Assembly (NCBI RefSeq): GCF_004135385.1 | Contig: NZ_CP035493.1 | Coordinates: forward strand, 2,170,001 to 2,234,000 | DNA from: Xylanimonas protaetiae | Lineage (GTDB): Bacteria; Actinomycetota; Actinomycetes; Actinomycetales; Cellulomonadaceae | Reading direction: 5' to 3' | Length of the DNA stretch: 64,000 nucleotides | In this document: one piece after another, positions 55,046-63,204 of the stretch | How the letters are laid out: each line of letters starts with the position of its first letter | How positions within the stretch are numbered: the stretch's first letter is position 1 | Translations under genes and position numbers: made by a program | Notes under the pieces: model-generated | Told to the model about the DNA's origin: nothing | Seen by the model: the letters and a program-made list of their open reading frames with translations, nothing else | The model's database searches: none

Positions 55046-55978
55046 TCAGCCGAGGATGGCGGCGGCGAGGAGGAGGGTTGCTGGGGACGTCAGGGTCGTG
55101 ACCAGGATCGTGTCGCGCGCGAGGACCTCGCCGCGGCGGTAGCGCGCCGCGTAGTTGTAGACGTTCTGTGCCGTCGGCAGGCCGGCGAGCAGCACCGACG
55201 CCAGCACGGCGTCGTCGTCGAGCCGGAACGCGTAGCGGGCGAGCAGGTACGCGAGCACGGGCATGACCACGCCCTTGACGGCCGCGGACGTGGCGGCCGC
55301 GAGCCGCGACGAGCCCGCGCGCAGCGGGCGCGAGCCGTGCAGCGACATGCCGAACGCCATGAGCATCATCGGGATCGCGGCGCCGCCGAGGATCACGAGC
55401 GGCTGGCGGACCACGTCGGGCACGCCCCACCCGAACCCGCTGACGACGGCGCCCGCGACGGACGCCAGGATGATCGGGTTGCGAAGAGGTTGCTGCAGCA
55501 CGAACCACAGCGCCGATCGAGGTGACACGCGCCCGGAGGTCTGCGCGTCGAGCAGCGTGAGCGTGATCGGCGCGAGCACCAGCAGCTGGAGCAGGATCAC
55601 GGGCACGACGACGGTGGGGTCGCCGAGCACGTACGCGGCGAGGGGCAGGCCGATGTTGTTGGCATTGACGTACCCGCTCGCGACGGCGCCGACGGTCGCC
55701 TCGGACGCCGTGAGGTGGAGCCGGACGGCGTGGACCAGCAGGAACAGCGCGGCCGCGAGCACGGCGGCCGACGCCTGCACCAGCAGCGGGGCGGAGAGCA
55801 GCGCGTGCAGGTCGGCGTCGGCGATGACCGTGAAGAGCAGGGCGGGGATCGCGACGAAGAACGCGATCCGGTTGAGCGCCTCCTGGGCGCCCGCGCCGCC
55901 GATGCGCAGCCGGGCGCACACGTACCCGGCCGCGACGACGACGCCGATGATCGCGAAGCCGGTGAGGATGCCGCTCAT
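55046..55978 (-). CDS. AEC family transporter
   Basis: A 310-aa integral membrane protein of the auxin efflux carrier/malate permease family, ten helices in two repeats: FAIIGVVVAAGYVCARLRIG at the start, YVNANNIGLPLAAYVLGD with the conserved Asn, and the later LLAGLPTAQNVYNYAARYRR. Substrate unknown (organic acids are typical). ATG follows TAGCCT by 7 nt (minus strand). Confidence 0.88.
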   Translation of the reverse strand: MSGILTGFAIIGVVVAAGYVCARLRIGGAGAQEALNRIAFFVAIPALLFTVIADADLHALLSAPLLVQASAAVLAAALFLLVHAVRLHLTASEATVGAVASGYVNANNIGLPLAAYVLGDPTVVVPVILLQLLVLAPITLTLLDAQTSGRVSPRSALWFVLQQPLRNPIILASVAGAVVSGFGWGVPDVVRQPLVILGGAAIPMMLMAFGMSLHGSRPLRAGSSRLAAATSAAVKGVVMPVLAYLLARYAFRLDDDAVLASVLLAGLPTAQNVYNYAARYRRGEVLARDTILVTTLTSPATLLLAAAILG

Positions 55979-55996
55979 GCGGGCGAGGCTATGCCG

Positions 55997-56040
55997 GGGT
56001 GGCCATCATCTGGGACGACAATCTCAGATGGTGGCCACCC
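55997..56040. terminator. Palindrome E after the DUF885 gene
   Basis: 16-bp inverted repeat with one G-T type mismatch (gggtggccatcatctg at 55997-56012 with 56025-56040), 12-base loop. It sits 9 bases downstream of the DUF885 stop and 18 bases upstream of the AEC gene start. Confidence 0.7.
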
Positions 56041-56048
56041 GTGCGGCG

Positions 56049-57743
56049 TCAGGCCAGCGCGTCGCGCAGCACGTCCAGGCCCACGGAGCCCAGAGCGAGC
56101 GCCTTGGCGTGGAACACCTTCGCGTCCCACGCGTCGCCGGCCTGGGCGCGAGCCTCGTCGCGGGCCTGCTCCCACAGGCGCTGGCCCACCTTGTACGCGG
56201 GAGCCTGGCCCGGCCAGCCGAGGTAGCGGTTGTACTCGAACCGCACGAACGACTCGTTCATGTTGACGTTGGCCTTGAGGAACGGCCACGCCTTCTCGGC
56301 GTCCCACGTGCCGCCGCCCCACTCCTGCGGCGCCTCCAGGCCCAGGTGCACGCCGATGTCGAAGACGACGCGGGCCGCACGCATGCGCTGGGCGTCCAGC
56401 ATGCCCAGGCGGTCGCCCGGGTCGGACAGGTAGCCGAGCTCGTCCATGAGCTTCTCGGCGTACAGGGCCCAGCCCTCGCCGTGGCCCGACACCCAGCACA
56501 GGAGGCGGCGCCACGAGTTGAGCGTGTCGCGGGCGACGACCGCCTCCGCGCACTGCAGGTGGTGGCCCGGCACGCCCTCGTGGAACACGGTCGTCTTCTC
56601 GCGCCAGGTGCCGAACTCCGTCACGCCCGGCGGCACCGACCACCACATGCGGCCGGGGCGCGAGAAGTCGTCGCTCGGCGGGGTGTAGTAGATGCCGCCG
56701 TTGTGCGTGGGCGCGATGAGGCACTCGATCGTGCGGACCGGGCCGGAGATGTCGAAGTGGACGCCGTCCAGGTCGGCGATCGCCTGGTCGGCGGTCTCCT
56801 GCATCCACGCGCGCAGCTCGTCGGTGCCGTGGAGCTGGTAGCGCGGGTCCGCCTCCAGCTTCGCGACGGCGTCCTCCACCGTGGCGCCGGGGCCGGCGAT
56901 CTCGCGGGCCACCGCGGTCTGCTCGGCCACGATGCGGGCCAGCTCCTCGACGCCCCAGGCGTAGGTCTCGTCGAGGTCGACCGTGGCGCCCAGGAACTGG
57001 CGGGAGAACAAGCCGTAGCGCTCGCGCCCGACGCCGTCCGCCTCGGGGGCCTGCGGGGCGAGGTCGGTCTCGAGGAACGCGGCGAGCCGGTCGTAGGCCT
57101 CGCGGGCCGCGGTGGCGCCGTGCTCGAGCTCCTTGCGCACGAGCGAGCACGCGGCGGAGTCGTCGAGCACCTCGGCGTCCTTGCCGTGGACGAACGACGC
57201 GAAGAACGACTCGGCGCCGGCGAGCTCGCGCGCCTGCGCGACGCCCTCGCGCACCTGGCGGATCGCGGGCACGTTGCCGCGCCGCGCGGCCTCGCTGAGC
57301 GAGGCGATGTAGCCGTCGACGGCGCCCGGCAGCAGGGTCAGGCGCGAGGCGATGTTCTCCCACGCCTCGACGGTGCTCGTGGGCATGACGTCGAAGACGT
57401 CGCGCAGTCCCTGGAGCGGGGACGCGATGACGTTGAGGTCGGCCAGCGGCTCGCCGGCCTCGTGCAGCTCGAGGGCCAGGCCGAGGCGCTCGCGCATCGC
57501 GGCGAGCGTGACGCGGTCGACGTCGTCGGCGGGCGTGAGCTCCGCGAGCGCGGCGAGCGTCGCGCGGTCGAGGTCCGCGCGGGCGTCGTGGCCCGCGGGG
57601 GACAGGTCGGTCATCTTGTCGTCGTAGCCGGGCAGGCCGATGGCCGACGCGGCGAGCGGGTCGAGCTCGGCGACCTTGGCGACGTAGCCGTCGGCGACGG
57701 CGTCGATGGCGGACGGGGGGCGCGGGGTGCTGGCCTGGGTCAC
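56049..57743 (-). CDS. DUF885 family protein (putative zinc peptidase)
   Basis: A 564-aa protein of the DUF885 family. HEGVPGHHLQCAEAV carries the HExxxGHH zinc-binding signature, WALYAEKLMDELG the second helix with a glutamate, and RTIECLIAPTHNGGIYYTPP is a conserved strand region. Distantly related to M2/M3-type metallopeptidases; the substrate is uncertain. No signal peptide. GTG follows TAGTCT by 6 nt. Confidence 0.88.
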   Translation of the reverse strand: MTQASTPRPPSAIDAVADGYVAKVAELDPLAASAIGLPGYDDKMTDLSPAGHDARADLDRATLAALAELTPADDVDRVTLAAMRERLGLALELHEAGEPLADLNVIASPLQGLRDVFDVMPTSTVEAWENIASRLTLLPGAVDGYIASLSEAARRGNVPAIRQVREGVAQARELAGAESFFASFVHGKDAEVLDDSAACSLVRKELEHGATAAREAYDRLAAFLETDLAPQAPEADGVGRERYGLFSRQFLGATVDLDETYAWGVEELARIVAEQTAVAREIAGPGATVEDAVAKLEADPRYQLHGTDELRAWMQETADQAIADLDGVHFDISGPVRTIECLIAPTHNGGIYYTPPSDDFSRPGRMWWSVPPGVTEFGTWREKTTVFHEGVPGHHLQCAEAVVARDTLNSWRRLLCWVSGHGEGWALYAEKLMDELGYLSDPGDRLGMLDAQRMRAARVVFDIGVHLGLEAPQEWGGGTWDAEKAWPFLKANVNMNESFVRFEYNRYLGWPGQAPAYKVGQRLWEQARDEARAQAGDAWDAKVFHAKALALGSVGLDVLRDALA

Positions 57744-57820
57744 CCCGCGAGACTACTCACCGGCGCGACGCGTGCCGGGGGACCGACGCGCGGTGGGCCT
57801 GGCCCCCGCGCGGATCGGCC

Positions 57821-57861
57821 GCCGTCAGCTGTGCAGGCTCGGCCGTCAGCTGCGCAGGCTC
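57821..57861. repeat. 21-bp tandem duplication at the accE end
   Basis: gccgtcagctgtgcaggctc (57821-57840) and gccgtcagctgcgcaggctc (57842-57861) differ at one base. The second copy covers the last codons and stop of accE, so the gene end has been duplicated just downstream. Confidence 0.75.
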
Positions 57862-58088
57862 CAGCGCCACGCGTCGGCGTTGTGGCGCCCCTCGCGGCCG
57901 CCGAACGTGGCCGCCGTCGCGCCCGCGCCGTTGCCGCGCACCGAGCGGGTGCGGTTGGTCCACTCCGCGATGGGCGCCTCGTCGTGGGGCAGGCCCGACG
58001 CCGCGGCCACCGCGGCGAGGCCGGCGACGAGCGCCGCGACCTCGAGCTCGTCGGGCGCGCCGCGGACGATCCGGACGGCGGGCGTCAC
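57846..58088 (-). CDS. Acyl-CoA carboxylase epsilon subunit AccE
   Basis: An 80-aa protein with the AccE pattern VRIVRGAPDELEVAALVAGL at the start and a Trp-Arg-rich end (NADAWRWSLRS). Epsilon subunits are specific to actinobacterial acyl-CoA carboxylases and stimulate the alpha-beta complex. GTG overlaps the stop of the 58085 gene, so it is coupled to it and to accD upstream. Confidence 0.88.
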   Translation of the reverse strand: MTPAVRIVRGAPDELEVAALVAGLAAVAAASGLPHDEAPIAEWTNRTRSVRGNGAGATAATFGGREGRHNADAWRWSLRS

Positions 58089-58627
58089 TCGTCGTCCTCG
58101 TCCTCGTCGTCGTCGCCGAAGCCCGGGGCCGCGCCGCGCGAGGCGGCCCACTCCACGACCTCGTAGCCGGCGTCGGCGAACCGGGTGGTCGCGTCCTCGC
58201 CGGCCTCGTCGAGCACGTCGATCATGCCGTCGAGCGTCATGTCCGCCGAGTCCGGCGGGGACGCGACGACGAAGCCGAGGTAGAACACCTCGGCGCGCTC
58301 GACGCCGTCGGGCAGGTCGTGGTCGTGCTCGTGGTCCTGCTCGTCGTCGGACGGCTCCCACACCGAGCTCGTGAGGTCGGGGTGCATGCCGAGCGCGTCG
58401 TGGAGCGCGTCGAACAGGCCCGCGTTGAGCTGGCCCACGCGGTTCTCGAGCGCGAGGATCCGCGGGTCCTCGTCGGACTCGGCGGCGCCGAACTCCGCGC
58501 GCACGCCGGCGGCGGTGTCCACGTACTCGTGCAGTGCCGCGGCCAGCGCCTCGACCGCCGCGTGCAGCGGGGCGACGTCGGTGCCCGGCAGCGGGGCGGG
58601 GCTGTGGGTCTGGTCCTCGTGGCTCAT
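58085..58627 (-). CDS. Acidic hypothetical protein between accD and accE
   Basis: A 180-aa protein, rich in Asp, Glu and His (SDDEQDHEHDHDLPDGVER; tail FGDDDEDEDDE). The middle (RILALENRVGQLNAGLFDAL) is helical, and the C-terminal part looks alpha/beta. No family recognised. It starts 12 bases after accD and overlaps accE by 4, so it belongs to the carboxylase operon; a role in complex assembly is possible but unproven. Confidence 0.7.
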   Translation of the reverse strand: MSHEDQTHSPAPLPGTDVAPLHAAVEALAAALHEYVDTAAGVRAEFGAAESDEDPRILALENRVGQLNAGLFDALHDALGMHPDLTSSVWEPSDDEQDHEHDHDLPDGVERAEVFYLGFVVASPPDSADMTLDGMIDVLDEAGEDATTRFADAGYEVVEWAASRGAAPGFGDDDEDEDDE

Positions 58628-58639
58628 CGTGGCAGTCTC

Positions 58640-60235
58640 TCAGAGGGGGATGTTGCCGTGCTTCTTGGGCGGGAGGCTGGCACGCTTGGTCCGCAGCGCG
58701 CGCAGGGCCCGCACCACCTGGAGCCGGGTCTCGGACGGCCGGATGACGGCGTCGACGTAGCCACGCTCGGCGGCGTCCCACGGGTTGACGATCGCCTCCT
58801 CGTACGCGTCGGTGAGGCGCTTGCGCTCGGCCTCGACGTCCCCGCCCGCGGAGGCCACGTCGGACAGCGCGCGGCGCTGGAGGATGTTGACCGCGCCGCC
58901 CGCGCCCATGACGGCGACCTGCGCCGTCGGCCACGCGAGGTTGACGTCGGCGCCGAGCTGCTTGGAGCCCATGACGATGTACGCGCCGCCGTACGCCTTG
59001 CGTGTGATGACGGTGACGAGCGGGACCGTGGCCTCGGCGTACGCGTAGATGAGCTTGGCGCCGCGGCGGATGATGCCCTGGTGCTCCTGGCCCACGCCGG
59101 GCAGGAAGCCCGGCACGTCCACGAACGTCAGCACGGGCAGGTTGAACGCGTCGCACGTGCGCACGAAGCGGGCGGCCTTCTCGGCCGCGTCGATGTCGAG
59201 CGTGCCGGCCATCTGCATGGGCTGGTTGGCGACGACACCCACGGCCTGGCCCTCGACGTGCCCGAACCCGACCAGCACGTTAGGCGCGAACAGCGGCTGC
59301 ACCTCGAGGAACGTGTCCTCGTCCAGCACCGTCTCCACGACGGTCCGCATGTCGTACGGCTGGTTGTCCGAGTCGGGGATCAGGGTGTCGAGCGCCTCGT
59401 CCAGCGGCCCCACCTCGGTGTCCGGCTCCTCGGGCGGGAACGACGGCGGGTCGCCCAGGTTGTTCTGCGGGAGGTACCCGATGAGCGATCGCACGTAGTC
59501 GATCGCGTCGTCCTCGTCCGCGCCCAGGTAGTGCGCGACGCCCGACTTCTGGTTGTGGGTGCGCGCGCCGCCGAGGGTCTCGAAGTCGACGTCCTCGCCC
59601 GTCACGGACCGGATGACGTCCGGGCCGGTGATGAACATGTTCGACGTGCCGTCGGCCATGACGATGAAGTCGGTCAGCGCGGGGGAGTACACGGCGCCGC
59701 CGGCGCTCGGCCCCAGGATGAGCGAGATCTGCGGGATGACGCCCGACGCCGCCACGTTGCGCCGGAACATCTCCGCGAACTGCGTCAGGGCCGCGACGCC
59801 CTCCTGGATGCGGGCGCCGCCGCCGTCGGAGATGCCGACGATCGGCACGCCCGTGCGCAGCGCGAGGTCCTGCACCTTGGCGATCTTCTGGCCGTGCACC
59901 TCGCCCAGCGAGCCGCCGAACACCGTGAAGTCCTGCGAGAACACGCACACCTGGCGGCCGTCGACCGTGCCGTAGCCGGTCACGACGCCGTCGCCCGGGA
60001 TGCGCTTCTTGTCGAGCCCGAAGTTGCGCGAGCGGTGCGCGGCCAGGGCGTCGAGCTCGACGAACGAGCCCTCGTCCAGCAGCGCCTCGATGCGCTCGCG
60101 CGCCGACTTCTTGCCGCGCGCGTGCTGCTTCTCCTGCGCCACGGCCTCCGGCTCCGTGACGGCCGCCGCGCGGCGGCGCTCCAGGTCGGCGAGCTTGGCT
60201 GCGGTCCCGGTGAGGGTGGGCGTGGCGACGTTCAC
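58640..60235 (-). CDS. Acyl-CoA carboxylase beta subunit (carboxyltransferase)
   Basis: A 531-aa AccD5/PccB-like subunit that moves the carboxyl group from biotin to acetyl- or propionyl-CoA. [19 protein letters not shown], the oxyanion segments [16 protein letters not shown] and [18 protein letters not shown], and [20 protein letters not shown] are conserved. Products feed fatty acid or methyl-branched lipid synthesis. GTG follows TAGGCT by 8 nt. Divergent from birA. Confidence 0.95.
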   Translation of the reverse strand: MNVATPTLTGTAAKLADLERRRAAAVTEPEAVAQEKQHARGKKSARERIEALLDEGSFVELDALAAHRSRNFGLDKKRIPGDGVVTGYGTVDGRQVCVFSQDFTVFGGSLGEVHGQKIAKVQDLALRTGVPIVGISDGGGARIQEGVAALTQFAEMFRRNVAASGVIPQISLILGPSAGGAVYSPALTDFIVMADGTSNMFITGPDVIRSVTGEDVDFETLGGARTHNQKSGVAHYLGADEDDAIDYVRSLIGYLPQNNLGDPPSFPPEEPDTEVGPLDEALDTLIPDSDNQPYDMRTVVETVLDEDTFLEVQPLFAPNVLVGFGHVEGQAVGVVANQPMQMAGTLDIDAAEKAARFVRTCDAFNLPVLTFVDVPGFLPGVGQEHQGIIRRGAKLIYAYAEATVPLVTVITRKAYGGAYIVMGSKQLGADVNLAWPTAQVAVMGAGGAVNILQRRALSDVASAGGDVEAERKRLTDAYEEAIVNPWDAAERGYVDAVIRPSETRLQVVRALRALRTKRASLPPKKHGNIPL

Positions 60236-60300
60236 GAGGAAGGAGCCTAGTTGGCCGATAGGTACAGATCGATGCTCCCGACGACGCGAAACGCGCGCGC

Positions 60301-60323
60301 CCGTTGGCGGAACCCCACAACGG
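60301..60323. promoter_or_regulatory. Candidate shared operator between accD and birA
   Basis: ccgttggcgg AA ccccacaacgg, a near-perfect palindrome in the 160-base divergent region, resembling the element at 54231-54253 before the alpha-subunit gene. BirA itself lacks a DNA-binding domain, so another regulator would be needed. Confidence 0.55.
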
Positions 60324-60395
60324 CCCCGCGCCGGCACCGAGCGCCCAGGGCCGCTCCCTCGACGCCGCGACGCGGACTCCGCCAGGATGGGGGGC

Positions 60396-61274
60396 GTGAG
60401 CGAGCGCGCCCTGATCGACGTGGAGAAGGTCCGAGCCGCCGCCCTGCGCCCCGCGGGCGCCTGGGCGAGCGTCGACGTCGTGGACGCCGCCCCGTCCACC
60501 AACACGCTCCTGCTCGAGATCGCCGCGCAGGCCGAGCGCGAGGGCGAGCCGCTCGCCGCCCCCGCGGCGCTCGCGGCCGAGCACCAGACGGCCGGCATCG
60601 GCCGCGCCGGGCGCACCTGGGAGACGCCGCCGCGCGCCGCCCTCACCGTCTCGACCCTGCTGCGGCCCGCCGCCTCCGCCGACGCGCTCGGCTGGCTCCC
60701 GCTGCTGACGGGCGTCGCCGTCGTGCGCGTGCTGCGGGCCGCGGGCGTGCCCGCCTCGCTCAAGTGGCCCAACGACGTGCTCCTGCCCGCCGCCGACGAG
60801 GTCGACGGGTTCGGGCCCTGGCGCAAGGTCGCCGGGATCCTCGCGCAGGGGGTGCCGGGCGGGGACGGCGTCGTCGTCGGGGTCGGGCTCAACGTCACGC
60901 AGCCCGCCGTCGAGCTGCCGGTGCCCACCGCGACGTCGCTCGCGCTGGCGGGCGCACCCGAGAGCGCGCTCGACCGCACCGCGCTGCTCACCGCGTACCT
61001 CGCCGAGCTCGCCGCCGTCGTGGGCCGCTGGGCCGCCGACGACGGCGACGTGCACGCGCCCGGACCCGGCGGGGGACCGTCGCTCGCCGACGAGTACGCC
61101 GACCGCTGCGCGACCCTCGGGGCGTCGGTGCGCGTCGAGCTCGCGGGCGGCGCCGGCGTCGTCGAGGGCCGCGCCGCGCACCTGACCGTCGACGGGGCGC
61201 TCGTCGTCGCGCGCGACGACGGCAGCGTGCGCATGGTGACCGCGGGCGACGTCCACCACCTGCGCCGCGCCTGA
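60396..61274 (+). CDS. birA: Biotin--[acetyl-CoA carboxylase] ligase
   Basis: Attaches biotin to the carboxylase alpha subunit through biotinyl-AMP, 292 aa. [14 protein letters not shown], the nucleotide loop [16 protein letters not shown] (a variant of GRGRxGR), [10 protein letters not shown] with the catalytic lysine, and [10 protein letters not shown] are present. There is no N-terminal HTH, so it does not repress genes as E. coli BirA does. GTG follows CAGGAT by 7 nt. Confidence 0.94.
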   Translation: MSERALIDVEKVRAAALRPAGAWASVDVVDAAPSTNTLLLEIAAQAEREGEPLAAPAALAAEHQTAGIGRAGRTWETPPRAALTVSTLLRPAASADALGWLPLLTGVAVVRVLRAAGVPASLKWPNDVLLPAADEVDGFGPWRKVAGILAQGVPGGDGVVVGVGLNVTQPAVELPVPTATSLALAGAPESALDRTALLTAYLAELAAVVGRWAADDGDVHAPGPGGGPSLADEYADRCATLGASVRVELAGGAGVVEGRAAHLTVDGALVVARDDGSVRMVTAGDVHHLRRA

Positions 61275-61303
61275 GCACCGTGGCCCCCACCTACACTGAC
61301 GAC

Positions 61304-62341
61304 GTGACGAGCGACACCCGGCCTGGCCCCGTACCCGAACCGACAGGGGACACGGCGGCCCGGATCGACCTCGAGATCCTCGGCGGTCCGCGGCGGTACA
61401 CGCTCGACGACCTGGTCGAGGGCACCGGCCTGACGCACGACCTCATCGAGGACTACTGGCGCTGGCTCGGCCTGCCCGTCCAGCACGCCACGGAGCGGTG
61501 GTTCACCGACTCCGACCTCGAGTCGCTGCGCGAGATCGCACAGCTCGCCGCCGCGGAGCACCTCGACGAGCAGGCGCTGCGCACCCTCGTGCGGTCCATG
61601 GGGCACACCACCGAGCGCCTCGCGCTGTGGCAGACGGAGGCGTTCGTCGAGCACGCCGCCCGGTACCACGGGCTCGACGACGTCAGCGCGCGCCTGACCG
61701 TGCTGGACAACCTGCCGCACCTCGCCGACATCCTGGCCCGCCAGCTCGAGCACGCCTGGCGCCGCCAGCTCGCGGCCGTCACGGGCCGGTACGCGACGGA
61801 GTTCGCCGGGGCGCGTGGCGGGGAGCGCAACGAGCACAAGCTGCCGCTGCGCCGTGCCGTCGGGTTCGTCGACATCGTGTCGTTCACCAAGCGCACCGCG
61901 GGCCTCGGGTCCGAGGAGCTGTCCGACTTCGTCCAGCTCTTCGAGACGCGTGCGCGCGACATCGTCACCGAGGCCGGCGGACGCGTGGTCAAGACCGTCG
62001 GCGACGCCGTCCTGTTCGTCGGGGACACCGTGGAGATCGGCGCCGAGATGGCGCTGCGCCTGGCGACCGCCAGCCCGGAGGGGCCGGAGATCCCCGTGCG
62101 AGTGGGGTTCGTGTGGGGCCGCGTGCTGGCCCGGTTCGGCGACGTGTTCGGGCCGTCGGTGAACCTCGCGTCCCGGCTCACCGAGGCGTCCGAGCCCGGC
62201 GAGGTGCTCATCGACCCGGCGACGGCGGCGCTGCTCGCGACGTCGTCGCGGTACGCGCTCACCGAGCAGCCCGAGGCCGAGCTGCAGGGCCTGGGCGCGA
62301 TGAGGCCCGTGCGGCTCCAGCGGGCGTACGCCGCCGGCTGA
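61304..62341 (+). CDS. Class III adenylate/guanylate cyclase
   Basis: A 345-aa actinobacterial cyclase. The N-terminal 170 residues contain a helical domain with [20 protein letters not shown] (MerR/HTH-like). The catalytic domain has the metal aspartates in [15 protein letters not shown] and [14 protein letters not shown] and the transition-state Asn/Arg in [14 protein letters not shown]. It should make cAMP (or cGMP) in the cytoplasm. GTG follows TACACT (61292-61297) by 6 nt. Confidence 0.92.
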   Translation: MTSDTRPGPVPEPTGDTAARIDLEILGGPRRYTLDDLVEGTGLTHDLIEDYWRWLGLPVQHATERWFTDSDLESLREIAQLAAAEHLDEQALRTLVRSMGHTTERLALWQTEAFVEHAARYHGLDDVSARLTVLDNLPHLADILARQLEHAWRRQLAAVTGRYATEFAGARGGERNEHKLPLRRAVGFVDIVSFTKRTAGLGSEELSDFVQLFETRARDIVTEAGGRVVKTVGDAVLFVGDTVEIGAEMALRLATASPEGPEIPVRVGFVWGRVLARFGDVFGPSVNLASRLTEASEPGEVLIDPATAALLATSSRYALTEQPEAELQGLGAMRPVRLQRAYAAG

Positions 62342-62356
62342 GCCTCCCGGCCGGCG

Positions 62357-62909
62357 CTAGCCGATCGGCTCCGGGTCCTCGTCGAGCAGCGAGGGGCCGT
62401 TGTTGCGCACGGAGCTGACGAGGTCCGTCACGGGCCGCAGCGCGAACTCCGCGAGCGGGTCGTCCAGCAGCCCGGCCGCCTGCTCCGCTCCCACGGCGGG
62501 GTCCAGCCACGCGTCCCACGCCGTCGGCGGCAGCGCCACCGGCATGCGGTCGTGGACGTGCGCCATCGGGGCCGACGCCGCCGTCGTGATCACCGTGGTG
62601 GACACGAGCCAGCGCGCCGGGTCGTCGCCCGCCTTGGTGCGGTCACGCCAGAACTCGTACAGGCCCGCGAACAGCACGGGCTCGCCGTCGCGGTGGATCC
62701 AGTACGGCTGCCGGGGCGCCTTCGCCGTGGCCTTCGCGCCCGGCGGCAGGCCCAGCCTCCGCCACTCGTAGTACCCGTCGGCGGGCACGAGGCAGCGCCG
62801 CACGGCGAGCGGCTTGGCGAACGCCGGCTTGTCGGTCAGGGTCTCGACGCGCGCGTTGATCATGCGCGCCCCGCCGCTCGGGTCCTTGGACCAGGACGGC
62901 ACGAGCCCC
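62357..62909 (-). pseudogene. SRAP (HMCES/YedK-type) gene, N-terminus lost
   Basis: C-terminal three quarters of a SOS-response-associated peptidase: GLVPSWSKDPSGGARMINAR, then CLVPADGYYEWRR, and MAHVHDRMPVALP with the active-site histidine. The start is missing: the normal MCGRY, whose Cys2 forms the crosslink to abasic DNA, is absent on either strand upstream. Homology stops exactly before GLVPSW at 62909, and the frame runs only 14 unrelated codons to an ATG at 62950. So the gene is broken and inactive, at the junction with foreign DNA (or a misassembly). Confidence 0.8.
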
Positions 62910-63193
62910 TTTACCGGACTGAAGCGTCGGCAACACCTGGGGGAGGGCATGCACGCGCGCTCGTACGATCGTCACCGACGAGCACTGCGATGACGGTCTC
63001 GTCCGCAACATCCCTGGGCCGACGTCGGGCCTCCCGGCGTTGCCCACTCGCCACGCCGCATCGTTCGGGAGGTACCTCGATCTGCCGTTTTGGGGCAGGT
63101 CAACCAACACCTTCGGTCCACGCAAGGCCGCCACACGCACTCACTGCGTGTTGCCCCTTGCATTCGCACGCACCATCTGCGTACGCTCGCCTC
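62910..63193. other. Junction region with no supported gene
   Basis: 284 bases, more A+T-rich than the rest, between the truncated SRAP gene and the HTH-nuclease gene. Only short frames occur, none with codon bias or family features. No tRNA-like sequence, integrase remnant or obvious att repeat was found. Confidence 0.5.
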
Positions 63194-63204
63194 ATGTACG
63201 CAGA
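63158..63204 (+). promoter_or_regulatory. Promoter and palindrome over the HTH-nuclease start
   Basis: TTGCAT (63158-63163), 18 bases, TACGCT (63182-63187), then 6 nt to the ATG: a leaderless promoter. A perfect 9-bp inverted repeat, TCTGCGTAC (63176-63184) and GTACGCAGA (63196-63204), overlaps the -10 and the start codon and is a candidate operator for the encoded XRE protein. Confidence 0.65.

Noticed and set aside
60396-61274. BirA as its own repressor acting on the 60301-60323 palindrome.
   Set aside because: The protein starts directly with the catalytic domain and has no HTH.
62910-63193. Integrase or tRNA attachment site at the island edge.
   Set aside because: No tRNA 3' end, integrase fragment or matching direct repeat could be found inside the window.
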